Shown: positions 1-5,582 of the stretch, one piece after another
Layout: every line of letters starts with the position of its first letter
How positions within the stretch are numbered: the first letter of the stretch is position 1
From: Oscillospiraceae bacterium
GTDB lineage: Bacteria > Bacillota_A > Clostridia > Monoglobales > WRBX01
Length of the DNA stretch: 7,185 nucleotides
Assembly: GCA_009784335.1 (NCBI GenBank)
Contig: WRBX01000029.1
Location: 1-7,185, forward strand
Direction of reading: 5' to 3'
Position numbers and translations under genes: made by a program
Notes under the pieces: generated by a model
Database searches by the model: none
Told to the model about the DNA's origin: nothing
The model's input: only the letters and a program-made list of their open reading frames with translations

Positions 1-71
1 AAATCCGTGTTAATCAAGCCAAAATCTGCGCAAATCTGCGGTGCGAAGCATCTGCGTCATCTGCGTGCTAA
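1..71. repeat. Half copy of the dispersed ATCYGYGT repeat family
   Basis: Bases 20-71 align over their whole length with the reverse complement of 3260-3310, the left half of element B, at about 80% or better by eye. Both hold the same order of short words: AAATCTGYG twice, a GCGAAGC block, then two TCTGYGT words ending in GTGCTAA. Here the word is CTGCGT; in element B it is CTGTGT. No partner arm is seen, so this is a half element or one cut by the window edge. Bases 1-19 look like more of the same family. Confidence 0.75.
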
Positions 72-91
72 AAATGTCTGCGTGCTAAATG

Positions 92-120
92 TTGACTTTC
101 AAATAGAAATTCAGTAATAT
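92..120 (+). promoter_or_regulatory. Sigma-A-type promoter for secG (and probably rnr-smpB)
   Basis: TTGACT at 92-97 and TAATAT at 115-120 are separated by exactly 17 bp, close to the vegetative consensus. Transcription would start near 127, about 23 bases before the secG start codon. It lies directly downstream of the half repeat at 1-71 and is the only strong promoter seen for the secG-rnr-smpB group. Confidence 0.7.
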
Positions 121-149
121 TTATCTTAGTTAATTCGAAAGGAAAAATA

Positions 150-404
150 ATGGAAACTTTAAAAACAGTATTGATTGTAACACATTTGCTGATTGCGGCG
201 ATTTTGATTTTCGTTGTGCTGGCGCAGGAGAGCAAGACGGGCGGGCTTAGCCAGGGCATTTCGGGCGGGTCGACCGATACTTTTTTCGGCAGCAATAAAT
301 CGAAAACCACCGAGGCGATTATGCGGAGATGGACGGCGATTTGCGCCATTGCGTTTATTGTTATTTCGTTTGTTTTAGCATTTATTATCAAGAGCGGTGT
401 GTAA
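150..404 (+). CDS. secG: SecG, preprotein translocase subunit
   Basis: This 84-residue protein is the small accessory subunit of the SecYEG channel in the cytoplasmic membrane, which helps SecA-driven protein export. Two hydrophobic segments are visible, at about residues 5-25 and 61-80. They are joined by a loop with the family's glycine-rich GGLSQGISGG...DTFFGS signature (31-48), followed by a basic stretch (SNKSKTTE...MRR). The length is normal for the family. The start is fixed by AAAGGA at 138-143, six bases before ATG. It is the first gene after the promoter at 92-120, and no terminator separates it from rnr, which follows secG in many Bacillota. The identification is firm. Confidence 0.95.
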   Translation: METLKTVLIVTHLLIAAILIFVVLAQESKTGGLSQGISGGSTDTFFGSNKSKTTEAIMRRWTAICAIAFIVISFVLAFIIKSGV

Positions 405-411
405 TTAATTA

Positions 412-542
412 GAACGCGGATGACGCGGATTGAACGGATTTACGCAGATATTTTTGATGCGCAGCATCAAAAATAAAAATCCGCGTATGCGAGCTTGCGA
501 GCATCAGCGTATGAGCGAAGCGAATCAGCGTCATCCGCGTTC
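412..542. repeat. Element A: 131-bp inverted-repeat element between secG and rnr
   Basis: The outer arms GAACGCGGATGACGC (412-426) and GCGTCATCCGCGTTC (528-542) are perfect inverted repeats of 15 bp; extending inwards gives 19 of 20 matches. In the middle sits a perfect hairpin, ATTTTTGATGC at 450-460 with GCATCAAAAAT at 464-474 and a 3-base loop. The left side is a degenerate 9-10 bp tandem (ACGCGGATG-like), and the right side carries a GAGCGAAGCG block. The plan matches element B (3262-3384). It fills almost the whole 156-bp gap and ends eight bases before the rnr ribosome binding site. It would be transcribed with the operon and fold as a long hairpin. No coding sequence is seen in the gap. 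Confidence 0.85.
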
Positions 543-560
543 AATTTTTAAGGAAAAAAT

Positions 561-2354
561 ATGACATTTGAAGAATTTATTAGCAGTAAGGGCTTGGTTG
601 ACAAGTTCCCCAAGGGCATAACCGCGGCGGTGGGCGCCATCCAAAAAGATGTTTTGGAGGCCGATATCAAGGGCCGGCGGGATTTGCGGGGTATGAAAAT
701 CGTCACCATTGATGGCGATGATGCCAAAGATTTAGATGATGCCGTTTCGCTGGAAACCCTTCCGAACGGCAATTTTTATTTGGGCGTTCATATCGCCGAT
801 GTGGCGCACTATGTTGCCGAGGGCAGCGAGATTGATAAAGAAGCGTTTAATCGCGCCACCAGCGTTTATCTGATTAACCGCGTGCTGCCCATGCTGCCCA
901 AGGAGCTTTCCAACGGCATTTGCAGCCTTAATCCTAAGGTGAATCGGCTCACGCTTTCCTGCTTTATGGAGATTAACAAAGGCGGCGCTGTGGTGAATTA
1001 TGATATCTGCGAAAGCGTGATTAAAACTGCTGAGCGGATGACATATAAAAATGTGCAGGCGATTTTGGATGGCGACCCGGCGGTACATAAGCAGTATTCT
1101 CACCTTGCCGATTTGTTCTTCGATATGGAAAAATGCGCGAAAATATTGGAGCACAAGCGGATAAAGCGCGGCTCGATTATGTTTGAATTTCCTGAGGCTT
1201 ATATTGTGCTGGATGATGATGATAAGCCGCTTGCAGTTGAAAAATATGAAATCAAGCAATCTAATAAAATCATTGAGGAATTTATGCTGATTGCTAATGA
1301 GACCATTGCGCGGCATATAAATCACCTTAATTTGCCGCTGGTTTATCGCATTCACGAAGAGCCGGATACCGAGAAAATCGCAAAATTCAAGGAGATGCTG
1401 GGCACGCAAGGGTTTAAGCTACGAGCAAGCGACGAGGGCAAGGTGCGCCCCAAGGATATGCAAGAGATTTTGAATCAAATCGCCGGCAAGGAAAGCGAGC
1501 AGGCAATATCAACTATCATGTTGCGCTCGCTGATGAAGGCGAAATATAGCCCTAATTGCGTGGGGCATTTTGGGCTGGCCGCCAAATATTATTGCCATTT
1601 CACCTCGCCGATTCGGCGTTATCCCGATTTGGTGGTGCACAGAATCGTCAAGGATTGGCTGCATAAAAGGCTTGGCGACAAGCGAAAAGGCTGGCTGGAG
1701 CGCTTTTGCGAGAATGCGGCGGTTCAATCTTCCGAGCGCGAGATTTTGGCGATGCAGGCAGAGCGCGATTGGGATGATTATAAAATGGCCGAGTTTATGG
1801 AGCAATTTGTTGGCGATGATTTCGATTGCTTTATCGCATCGGTGACTTCGTTCGGGCTTTTTGTTCAGCTTGATAATTTGGTTGAGGGCCTGGTGCACAT
1901 CCGCGAGCTCGAGGGGGATTATTATATTTTCGACGAAGTGAATTATATTTTGCGCGGCAAGCATACCGGCACTGAATACAAAATCGGCGATAAAATGCGG
2001 GTGAAACTCGTCCGCGTCAACACCGAGCTCTCCCAAATCGATTTTGTGCCGGTGGGAGCAACCCCACACTTAGAGGCATCTTCTGCCACTAGGAAAAAAC
2101 AGGTGCCACTAAGTGTGGGGCGCCCGTCCGCAAAAACACAAAAAGCAAAACCTACCGTTGAGGCACGCAAAGTCCCCTTTTCAAAGGGAACCCCACAAAA
2201 CGCCAGCGAAGCGCGGCTTTGTGGGGAAGAGGAGAAATCGCGAAGCGTCGCAACGCTAATTTCGCCGCCAGGCGAAATAGTTGCAGCGAAGCAGGTTTCG
2301 ACGAGCGACCGCGTTAAACGAAAAGGCCGCCATAGGAAGAACAAAAGGAAATAG
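561..2354 (+). CDS. rnr: Ribonuclease R, lacking the N-terminal winged-helix/cold-shock domains
   Basis: RNase R is a 3'-5' exoribonuclease that degrades structured RNA and works with SmpB/tmRNA in clearing defective messages. The RNB catalytic domain spans about residues 40-365. The metal-binding block VTIDGDDAKDLDDA supplies D51, D57, D59 and D60, and the signature HFTSPIRRYPDLVVHR lies at 346-361. An S1 RNA-binding domain follows (about 417-497), then a tail of about 100 residues ending in a basic stretch (VKRKGRHRKNKRK). Known RNase R proteins are about 700-810 residues with a winged helix and two cold-shock domains ahead of RNB; here only about 40 residues precede it. An in-frame TAA at 549-551 and AAGGA at 550-554 fix the ATG at 561, so the short form is not a start-call error. 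The tail is encoded by stacked palindromes (2062-2278). smpB follows after 11 bases. Confidence 0.93.
   Translation: MTFEEFISSKGLVDKFPKGITAAVGAIQKDVLEADIKGRRDLRGMKIVTIDGDDAKDLDDAVSLETLPNGNFYLGVHIADVAHYVAEGSEIDKEAFNRATSVYLINRVLPMLPKELSNGICSLNPKVNRLTLSCFMEINKGGAVVNYDICESVIKTAERMTYKNVQAILDGDPAVHKQYSHLADLFFDMEKCAKILEHKRIKRGSIMFEFPEAYIVLDDDDKPLAVEKYEIKQSNKIIEEFMLIANETIARHINHLNLPLVYRIHEEPDTEKIAKFKEMLGTQGFKLRASDEGKVRPKDMQEILNQIAGKESEQAISTIMLRSLMKAKYSPNCVGHFGLAAKYYCHFTSPIRRYPDLVVHRIVKDWLHKRLGDKRKGWLERFCENAAVQSSEREILAMQAERDWDDYKMAEFMEQFVGDDFDCFIASVTSFGLFVQLDNLVEGLVHIRELEGDYYIFDEVNYILRGKHTGTEYKIGDKMRVKLVRVNTELSQIDFVPVGATPHLEASSATRKKQVPLSVGRPSAKTQKAKPTVEARKVPFSKGTPQNASEARLCGEEEKSRSVATLISPPGEIVAAKQVSTSDRVKRKGRHRKNKRK
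2062..2120. repeat. Palindrome 1 inside the rnr tail
   Basis: CCCCACACTTAG (2062-2073) and CTAAGTGTGGGG (2109-2120) are a perfect 12-bp inverted repeat. Extending inwards to 20 bases keeps 18 matches. A GCCACTA word occurs twice in the loop side (2085 and 2106). It is read in frame as part of the low-complexity tail that follows the S1 domain. Confidence 0.8.
2175..2226. repeat. Palindromes 2 and 3 inside the rnr tail
   Basis: CCCTTT/AAAGGG (2175-2188) is followed at once by CCCCACAAA (2191-2199) paired with TTTGTGGGG (2218-2226). The enclosed 18 bases contain an AGCGAAGCGCG block like the GCGAAGC block in the intergenic elements. All of it is translated in frame in the RNase R tail. Confidence 0.75.
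2259..2278. repeat. Palindrome 4 inside the rnr tail
   Basis: ATTTCGCC (2259-2266), a 4-base loop, and GGCGAAAT (2271-2278) form a perfect 8-bp stem. A GCGAAGCG block lies just upstream (2240-2247). It is translated in frame as part of the RNase R tail, shortly before the basic C-terminus. Confidence 0.7.
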
Positions 2355-2365
2355 AGAAGGAAAAA

Positions 2366-2821
2366 ATGAAAGCATCCACAAAAAAAATAGCAGATAACCG
2401 CAAGGCCTACCACGATTTTTTTATCGAGGATGTTTTTGAGTGCGGAATTGTCCTCCAGGGCACCGAGGTTAAAAGCCTTCGCGCCGGCAAGTGCAATCTC
2501 AAAGATGCGTATGCCTCTATTGATAACGGCGAATTGTGGCTTAAACAGATGCATATTTCGCCCTATGAGCACGGCAATATTTTTAATCACGAGCCCACGC
2601 GGCCGCGCAAGCTGCTAATGCATAAAAGAGAAATCGCAAAGCTTGAGGCCGAGGTGAAAGAGCAGGGGCTCACGCTTATCCCCACCGCCGCCTATTTTAA
2701 GGGCTCGCATGTGAAAATCGCGCTGGGGCTGGCCAAGGGTAAGAAGCTTTATGACAAGCGGGCGACTAGCGCCGAGCGGGATTCGAAAAGGAATATTGAG
2801 AGAGCATTGAAAGACAATTAG
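2366..2821 (+). CDS. smpB: SmpB, SsrA (tmRNA)-binding protein
   Basis: SmpB binds tmRNA and brings it to stalled ribosomes for trans-translation in the cytoplasm. The 151 residues match the family from end to end: an N-terminal ADNRKAYHDFFIEDVFECGIVLQGTEVKSLR-type block, the HISPYEHGN motif, the RPRKLLMHKREI block, and the basic GKKLYDKRATSAERDSKR tail that inserts into the mRNA channel. GAAGG at 2356-2360 lies five bases before ATG, and the start is 11 bases after the rnr stop, so the two are cotranscribed. The TAG stop codon (2819-2821) is shared with the first unit of repeat element C, so the repeat supplies the end of the gene. No tmRNA gene is seen in the window. Confidence 0.96.
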   Translation: MKASTKKIADNRKAYHDFFIEDVFECGIVLQGTEVKSLRAGKCNLKDAYASIDNGELWLKQMHISPYEHGNIFNHEPTRPRKLLMHKREIAKLEAEVKEQGLTLIPTAAYFKGSHVKIALGLAKGKKLYDKRATSAERDSKRNIERALKDN

Positions 2822-2917
2822 CATTTAGCATCTAGTATTTAGCATTTAGTTTGAATGTAGTTCTTCGAAGAATCTGCTTAATCTTAAATGCTACATGCTA
2901 AAAACTATATGCTAAAA
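2818..2917. repeat. Element C: heptad-based inverted repeat after smpB
   Basis: The left arm (2818-2849) is a 7-bp tandem: TTAGCAT, TTAGCAT, CTAGTAT, TTAGCAT, TTAG. The right arm (2883-2917) holds the reverse complements (TAAATGCT, CATGCTAAA, ATGCTAAAA) with drift. Near the centre is the 12-bp perfect palindrome TTCTTCGAAGAA (2861-2872). The plan is like that of elements A and B (tandem arms around a central palindrome) but the words differ. It begins in the smpB stop codon. It may also serve as a weak 3' end structure, but no clean T tract follows. Confidence 0.75.
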
Positions 2918-2934
2918 TAATCAGTTTGAAATCC

Positions 2935-2964
2935 TTGACAAACTTTCAAGATTTATGTTACCTT
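2935..2964 (+). promoter_or_regulatory. Promoter for the small four-cysteine protein
   Basis: TTGACA at 2935-2940 is a perfect -35. TACCTT at 2959-2964, 18 bp downstream, is preceded by TG at the extended -10 position (2956-2957). Transcription would start near 2971, about 38 bases before the TTG start proposed at 3009. It follows element C directly. Confidence 0.6.
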
Positions 2965-3008
2965 TATTTTTGTCAGCGGGGAGCATTTTTATTTGCCGGG
3001 AGCACATC

Positions 3009-3236
3009 TTGACTAACCTGATTTTCGCTAATAATACTGATAATAAGCCTAAATGCGCGTCGTGCATTCATTCGTCCAAGATGATTACCGACGGCGATTT
3101 TCTCTGCCGCAAAGGGCGCGGCATAGTGGGCAGCGATTTCAAATGCCGAAAATATGAGCTCAACATTATGAAGATGGGCAATGAAAAACGCCGGCATCTG
3201 CATAATCTGGCAAATATAAATATTGCGATAGTATAA
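3009..3236 (+). CDS. Small conserved four-cysteine protein, putative metal-binding
   Basis: This is a 75-residue protein of unknown function. Four cysteines (C16, C19, C33, C46) in the pattern CxxC...CRKxRGIV...DFKCRKY suggest one zinc or iron-sulfur site; the CRK-x-GIV and DF-x-CRK-Y pieces resemble small hypothetical proteins I recall from Clostridia. I chose TTG at 3009 because GGGAG (2998-3002) lies six bases upstream. An in-frame ATG at 2955 overlaps the -10 region of the promoter and would add a hydrophobic stretch without homology to the family. It has its own promoter (2935-2964) and its own terminator (3235-3257), so it is probably a single-gene unit. No catalytic motif is visible. 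Confidence 0.65.
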   Translation: MTNLIFANNTDNKPKCASCIHSSKMITDGDFLCRKGRGIVGSDFKCRKYELNIMKMGNEKRRHLHNLANINIAIV

Positions 3237-3257
3237 CCCATCAACAGATGGGTTTTT
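3235..3257 (+). terminator. Rho-independent terminator after the four-cysteine gene
   Basis: AACCCATC (3235-3242), loop AACA, and GATGGGTT (3247-3254) form a perfect 8-bp stem running into a TTTTT tract (3253-3257). The stem begins inside the TAA stop codon. Confidence 0.85.
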
Positions 3258-3261
3258 AATT

Positions 3262-3384
3262 AGCACACAGATAACACAGACGCTTCGCGCACAGATTTAC
3301 ACAGATTTTGTTTTTAACGCTCTGCGTTAAAAACTTTCAAAAAACATCTGTGTTTATCTGTTTAATCTGTGTCATCTGTGTGCT
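3262..3384. repeat. Element B: 123-bp inverted-repeat element before yqzL
   Basis: The outer arms at 3262-3280 (starting AGCACACAGAT) and 3366-3384 (ending ATCTGTGTGCT) match at 18 of 19 positions as inverted repeats. A perfect central hairpin pairs TTTTTAACGC (3311-3320) with GCGTTAAAAA (3324-3333). The arms are made of 9-bp units with the word CTGTGT, and an asymmetric CGCTTCGCGC block sits at 3281-3290. The design is that of element A with a different word in the arms. It lies between the terminator at 3257 and yqzL; the remaining 73 bases up to yqzL hold no promoter I can call with confidence. Confidence 0.85.
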
Positions 3385-3457
3385 TAGCGGTAGCGTAAAA
3401 GATTTGTAGTTATATATCTGCTTCTATTTGCACATACTTGCTATAGAGGTGATATAT

Positions 3458-3637
3458 ATGAATAATAATATTAACGAGCAAGGGCTGAAGAATATCTATT
3501 GGAAGGCGTTCGAGAAGAGCGGCAAAATCAACGATTATTTGGCTTTTGCAAATCAAAAAGAGGCACCGAGTGGAAAAAATGTTTCAGAAAATCCGGGGTT
3601 TAGTGGTGCGGTCGACCCGGCAGGGCGATTGCAATAG
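3458..3637 (+). CDS. yqzL: YqzL-like small protein upstream of recO
   Basis: This 59-residue protein of unknown function resembles YqzL of Bacillus, a tiny gene found just ahead of recO. The recognisable core is at about residues 10-32, with the pattern NIYWKAFEKSGKINDYLAF (tryptophan followed by AFEKSG-x-I-x-x-YL). The C-terminal 25 residues are glycine- and proline-rich and appear disordered; they are read out of frame with the start of recO. AGAGGTGAT at 3445-3453 is a strong ribosome binding site before ATG 3458, so the upstream in-frame ATG at 3428 is not needed. The overlap of about 68 bases with recO suggests translational coupling. Confidence 0.65.
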   Translation: MNNNINEQGLKNIYWKAFEKSGKINDYLAFANQKEAPSGKNVSENPGFSGAVDPAGRLQ

Positions 3638-4187
3638 AATACTAAAAATCGCGACGAGCGGCGGCTTAATCGAGGCTATTTGCTATGGCGCGGCGCGGCC
3701 TAAATCGTCGCTGGCTTTTTTGAACGAGCCTTTTATTTATGCCGAGTTCGAACTGCAGCGCGGCAAAGGCGACTTGCTGCAAGTCGGCTCCGCAGGCCTC
3801 ATTAAAAATTTCTATATTCTTCGTTTCTCGCTCGAAAAGGTCGAAATCGCCGCTGAAATCTGCCGAATTATTGAGAAAACAATTCTTCCCGCCGAAAGTT
3901 TCCCCCTCCCCCTCGCCCTCAATACACTTGCAATTTTGGAGCAGGCAGACGAAGAAAAAACCAAGCTTATTCTCCCTCTTTTTACTCTGCGCTATCTTTC
4001 CGATATCGGTTTTCCCGCCCAGTTGACGGTTGACAGTTTGCAGTCGACAGTAATTTCAACCGAACTTATTGCTCATATCCACAACTCTAATCTAAATAAA
4101 CTTTTCAATATCAAAATTGATAGCGAAATTTTATCTGATTTATCCTTTTTTGCAAAAAGCCATGCCAAAGAAATCTTCACGCATTGA
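3570..4187 (+). CDS. recO: RecO, DNA repair protein, without the zinc-binding module
   Basis: RecO anneals single strands and loads RecA in the RecFOR pathway. The N-terminal OB fold is at about residues 5-85 (KIRGLVVRSTRQGDCNRIL, then AEFELQRGKGDLLQVGSAGLI), followed by the helical domain (to about 147) ending LRYLSDIGFPAQL. In most RecO proteins a cysteine-containing zinc loop of about 40 residues follows; here 12 residues (TVDSLQSTVIST) encoded by a TTGACAG-type heptad repeat stand there, before the usual last helices (ELIAHIHNSNLNKLF...). At 205 residues it is some 40 short of the family norm. I prefer GTG 3570 because AAGAGG (3558-3563) lies six bases upstream. ATG 3579 and TTG 3546 are in frame and possible. 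It overlaps yqzL and converges on the minus-strand gene ending at 4218, with no terminator between. Confidence 0.88.
   Translation: MEKMFQKIRGLVVRSTRQGDCNRILKIATSGGLIEAICYGAARPKSSLAFLNEPFIYAEFELQRGKGDLLQVGSAGLIKNFYILRFSLEKVEIAAEICRIIEKTILPAESFPLPLALNTLAILEQADEEKTKLILPLFTLRYLSDIGFPAQLTVDSLQSTVISTELIAHIHNSNLNKLFNIKIDSEILSDLSFFAKSHAKEIFTH
4023..4050. repeat. Heptad tandem inside recO
   Basis: Four 7-bp units, TTGACGG, TTGACAG, TTTGCAG and TCGACAG, lie head to tail at 4023, 4030, 4037 and 4044. They encode the VDSLQST stretch of RecO exactly where the zinc loop is expected. The 7-bp period matches those of element C and of the TAACCCC tract in noc. Confidence 0.7.
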
Positions 4188-4217
4188 GGCGGCAGCGTCT
4201 GAACAAATTTTGAAAGA

Positions 4218-4955
4218 TTACCTTACAATGCCAGGTGCAGTTGCTACCTTGATATTTGTGCCCTTGAAATAATCAGGTTTTGGATAATGCCCGTCACCTT
4301 TTTCAATAGCTGCTTTGATATCTTTTGGTATTCCGCCCTCATCTCTGGCCTTTTCAAGAATGGTGTTTTTAATCAAACCCTCTCCGCTCAGACTATTCTT
4401 CGTCATATTTGCCAGTGCATTCCATGACAAATCTTTTGCACCTGCAGCCTTAACAAACATTCTTTGCAATTGTGGCTCAGAATTAATCTGCGATATAGCA
4501 TTTTCAAGATAAGGATAGCTGCCATCCAGTTTTGCTGTGCCCACTACCGCATTCATACTTTTCTGCATTTCTTCAATTCGTTCCGGGTTTTTGAGATTAG
4601 TCGCTAAAATTTTCCCTTCTTTTTCCTTGCCGACTGCTTTAGCTGCCTCATTAAGCTCTCTTGACTCATCCATAATCAAATGACCATGTTTTTCAAGGAT
4701 TGCGCTTAAATTTCCTGCGGTTTTTTTGTCCATTGCATCACCAATTTGCCCGTTTCCGTTGAAGTCTAGAGAGCTGAAGTTATACTCTAATATGTTCTCC
4801 TTTTCTTTGTCTAAGTCTATGTACTTATGATGTTTTAGCCCTTGCACATACTCATTCTTGCCGAATGTCGGCAGGTTTTGCGGCAAGTCCTGTGCCACTG
4901 CGCCATCTATGCTTGCCATCATAGCCGCGCCGAGTAATAATTCTTTTAGTTTCAT
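4218..4955 (-). CDS. Exported protein of unknown function
   Basis: I do not recognise this 245-residue protein. It opens with a classic but short signal peptide: KLKE, a hydrophobic core LLLGAAMMA, then AVA with cleavage likely after A21 before QDLP, so the mature protein acts outside the membrane. Residues 64-75 (DFNGNGQIGDAM) resemble a calcium-binding EF-hand or dockerin loop, with D64, N66, N68 and D73 as possible ligands; the last position is not acidic, so binding is uncertain. The rest is soluble, charged, helix-forming and cysteine-free, without membrane segments or an LPxTG anchor. CTTCTT read as AAGAAGG on the minus strand (4964-4970) lies about eight bases before the start. It is the last gene of the minus-strand group and ends 30 bases from recO, tail to tail. 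Confidence 0.75.
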   Translation of the reverse strand: MKLKELLLGAAMMASIDGAVAQDLPQNLPTFGKNEYVQGLKHHKYIDLDKEKENILEYNFSSLDFNGNGQIGDAMDKKTAGNLSAILEKHGHLIMDESRELNEAAKAVGKEKEGKILATNLKNPERIEEMQKSMNAVVGTAKLDGSYPYLENAISQINSEPQLQRMFVKAAGAKDLSWNALANMTKNSLSGEGLIKNTILEKARDEGGIPKDIKAAIEKGDGHYPKPDYFKGTNIKVATAPGIVR

Positions 4956-4997
4956 TTTAATTACCTTCTTTCTTTAAATATATTTTTTGTTGCTAAT

Positions 4998-5345
4998 TTA
5001 AACTTTGTTTTTGCGGATTAGCCGGAGCAGTTCCCTCGCCGAGTTGGTAACTCCCAGGATTTCTTCCAGCTTTTGCTGATTTGTTTCCAAATAGTTCAGC
5101 AATTCGTCTTTTTCCTCCTGCGTGTCGCACCAGTATTCCAGGCGCAGCATCGCAATCATCGCCATAGCCTCTTCGGATAGACCTTGCTCGCGCAGAGGTT
5201 TCTCGGCATCGATTTTAGGCATATATGCATCATTGCTTTGCTTTTTGAAAAGCGCCAAAACATCCTCGGGCAAGCGGCTGATATATTCATCGCCGAGTGC
5301 CACAATCACTGCGTAGGCTTGCGAAAAAGTTGTTTTATCTATCAT
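4998..5345 (-). CDS. Conserved small hypothetical protein, 115 aa
   Basis: This is a helical, acidic protein of unknown function. The start MIDKTTFSQAYAVIVAL, the middle block IDAEKPLREQGLSEEAMAMIAMLRLEYWC (about 45-73) and the trailing charged helices resemble a small hypothetical family that I recall from Clostridia and gut Bacillota, in which the tyrosine-tryptophan motif is conserved. No signal peptide, membrane segment or catalytic motif is seen, so it is probably cytoplasmic. AAAGGAGAT on the minus strand (5353-5361) is a near-perfect ribosome binding site. It lies 28 bases after the 61-aa gene and 42 before the exported-protein gene, all in one direction, which supports cotranscription. 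Confidence 0.8.
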   Translation of the reverse strand: MIDKTTFSQAYAVIVALGDEYISRLPEDVLALFKKQSNDAYMPKIDAEKPLREQGLSEEAMAMIAMLRLEYWCDTQEEKDELLNYLETNQQKLEEILGVTNSARELLRLIRKNKV

Positions 5346-5373
5346 AATTCACATCTCCTTTTATGTATTTGGT

Positions 5374-5559
5374 TTAGTGCCCTCTTGTGCCGATATCTTT
5401 GCCTGCTTTCTCTATCATGTTCTTGGGCTGCGACGCGATGGATTGCCCCATTTGCATGGTATACATGGCTTGGCTGAGGTCTTTGCCCATGTTGGTCACT
5501 TGATTGATGCCGATATCGCCAAATTGTGTGACATCTTTCATTGATTGCAGTAGGTTCAT
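5374..5559 (-). CDS. Methionine-rich 61-aa protein, first gene of the minus-strand operon
   Basis: I do not recognise this protein. It has 61 residues, seven of them methionine, with no cysteine or tryptophan. It is polar with short amphipathic stretches (for example MGKDLSQAMYTMQMGQS at about 24-40) and no signal peptide or membrane segment. The coding call rests on the strong AAAGGAGCT ribosome binding site (5567-5575), the tight spacing to the next two genes on the same strand, and the elaborate leader directly upstream (hairpin 5583-5616). A small regulatory, adaptor or secreted-peptide role are all open. Confidence 0.7.
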   Translation of the reverse strand: MNLLQSMKDVTQFGDIGINQVTNMGKDLSQAMYTMQMGQSIASQPKNMIEKAGKDIGTRGH

Positions 5560-5582
5560 TTTAATCAGCTCCTTTCATATGC

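Noticed and set aside
732..1409. Long open frame on the minus strand opposite rnr, and another at 1509-2069
   Set aside because: They are antisense to the well-conserved RNB and S1 coding frames, have no ribosome binding site of note and give low-complexity proteins without family resemblance.
2955..3008. Upstream ATG start for the four-cysteine protein
   Set aside because: The ATG lies within the likely -10 region, so it would not be in the transcript; the TTG at 3009 has a properly spaced GGGAG.
4162..4272. Plus-strand open frame of 36 codons starting inside the end of recO (MPKKSSRIEAAASEQ...)
   Set aside because: Its start looks protein-like, but there is no ribosome binding site and it soon runs antisense through the exported-protein gene. 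It could be the remnant of a gene once following recO; I cannot support it.
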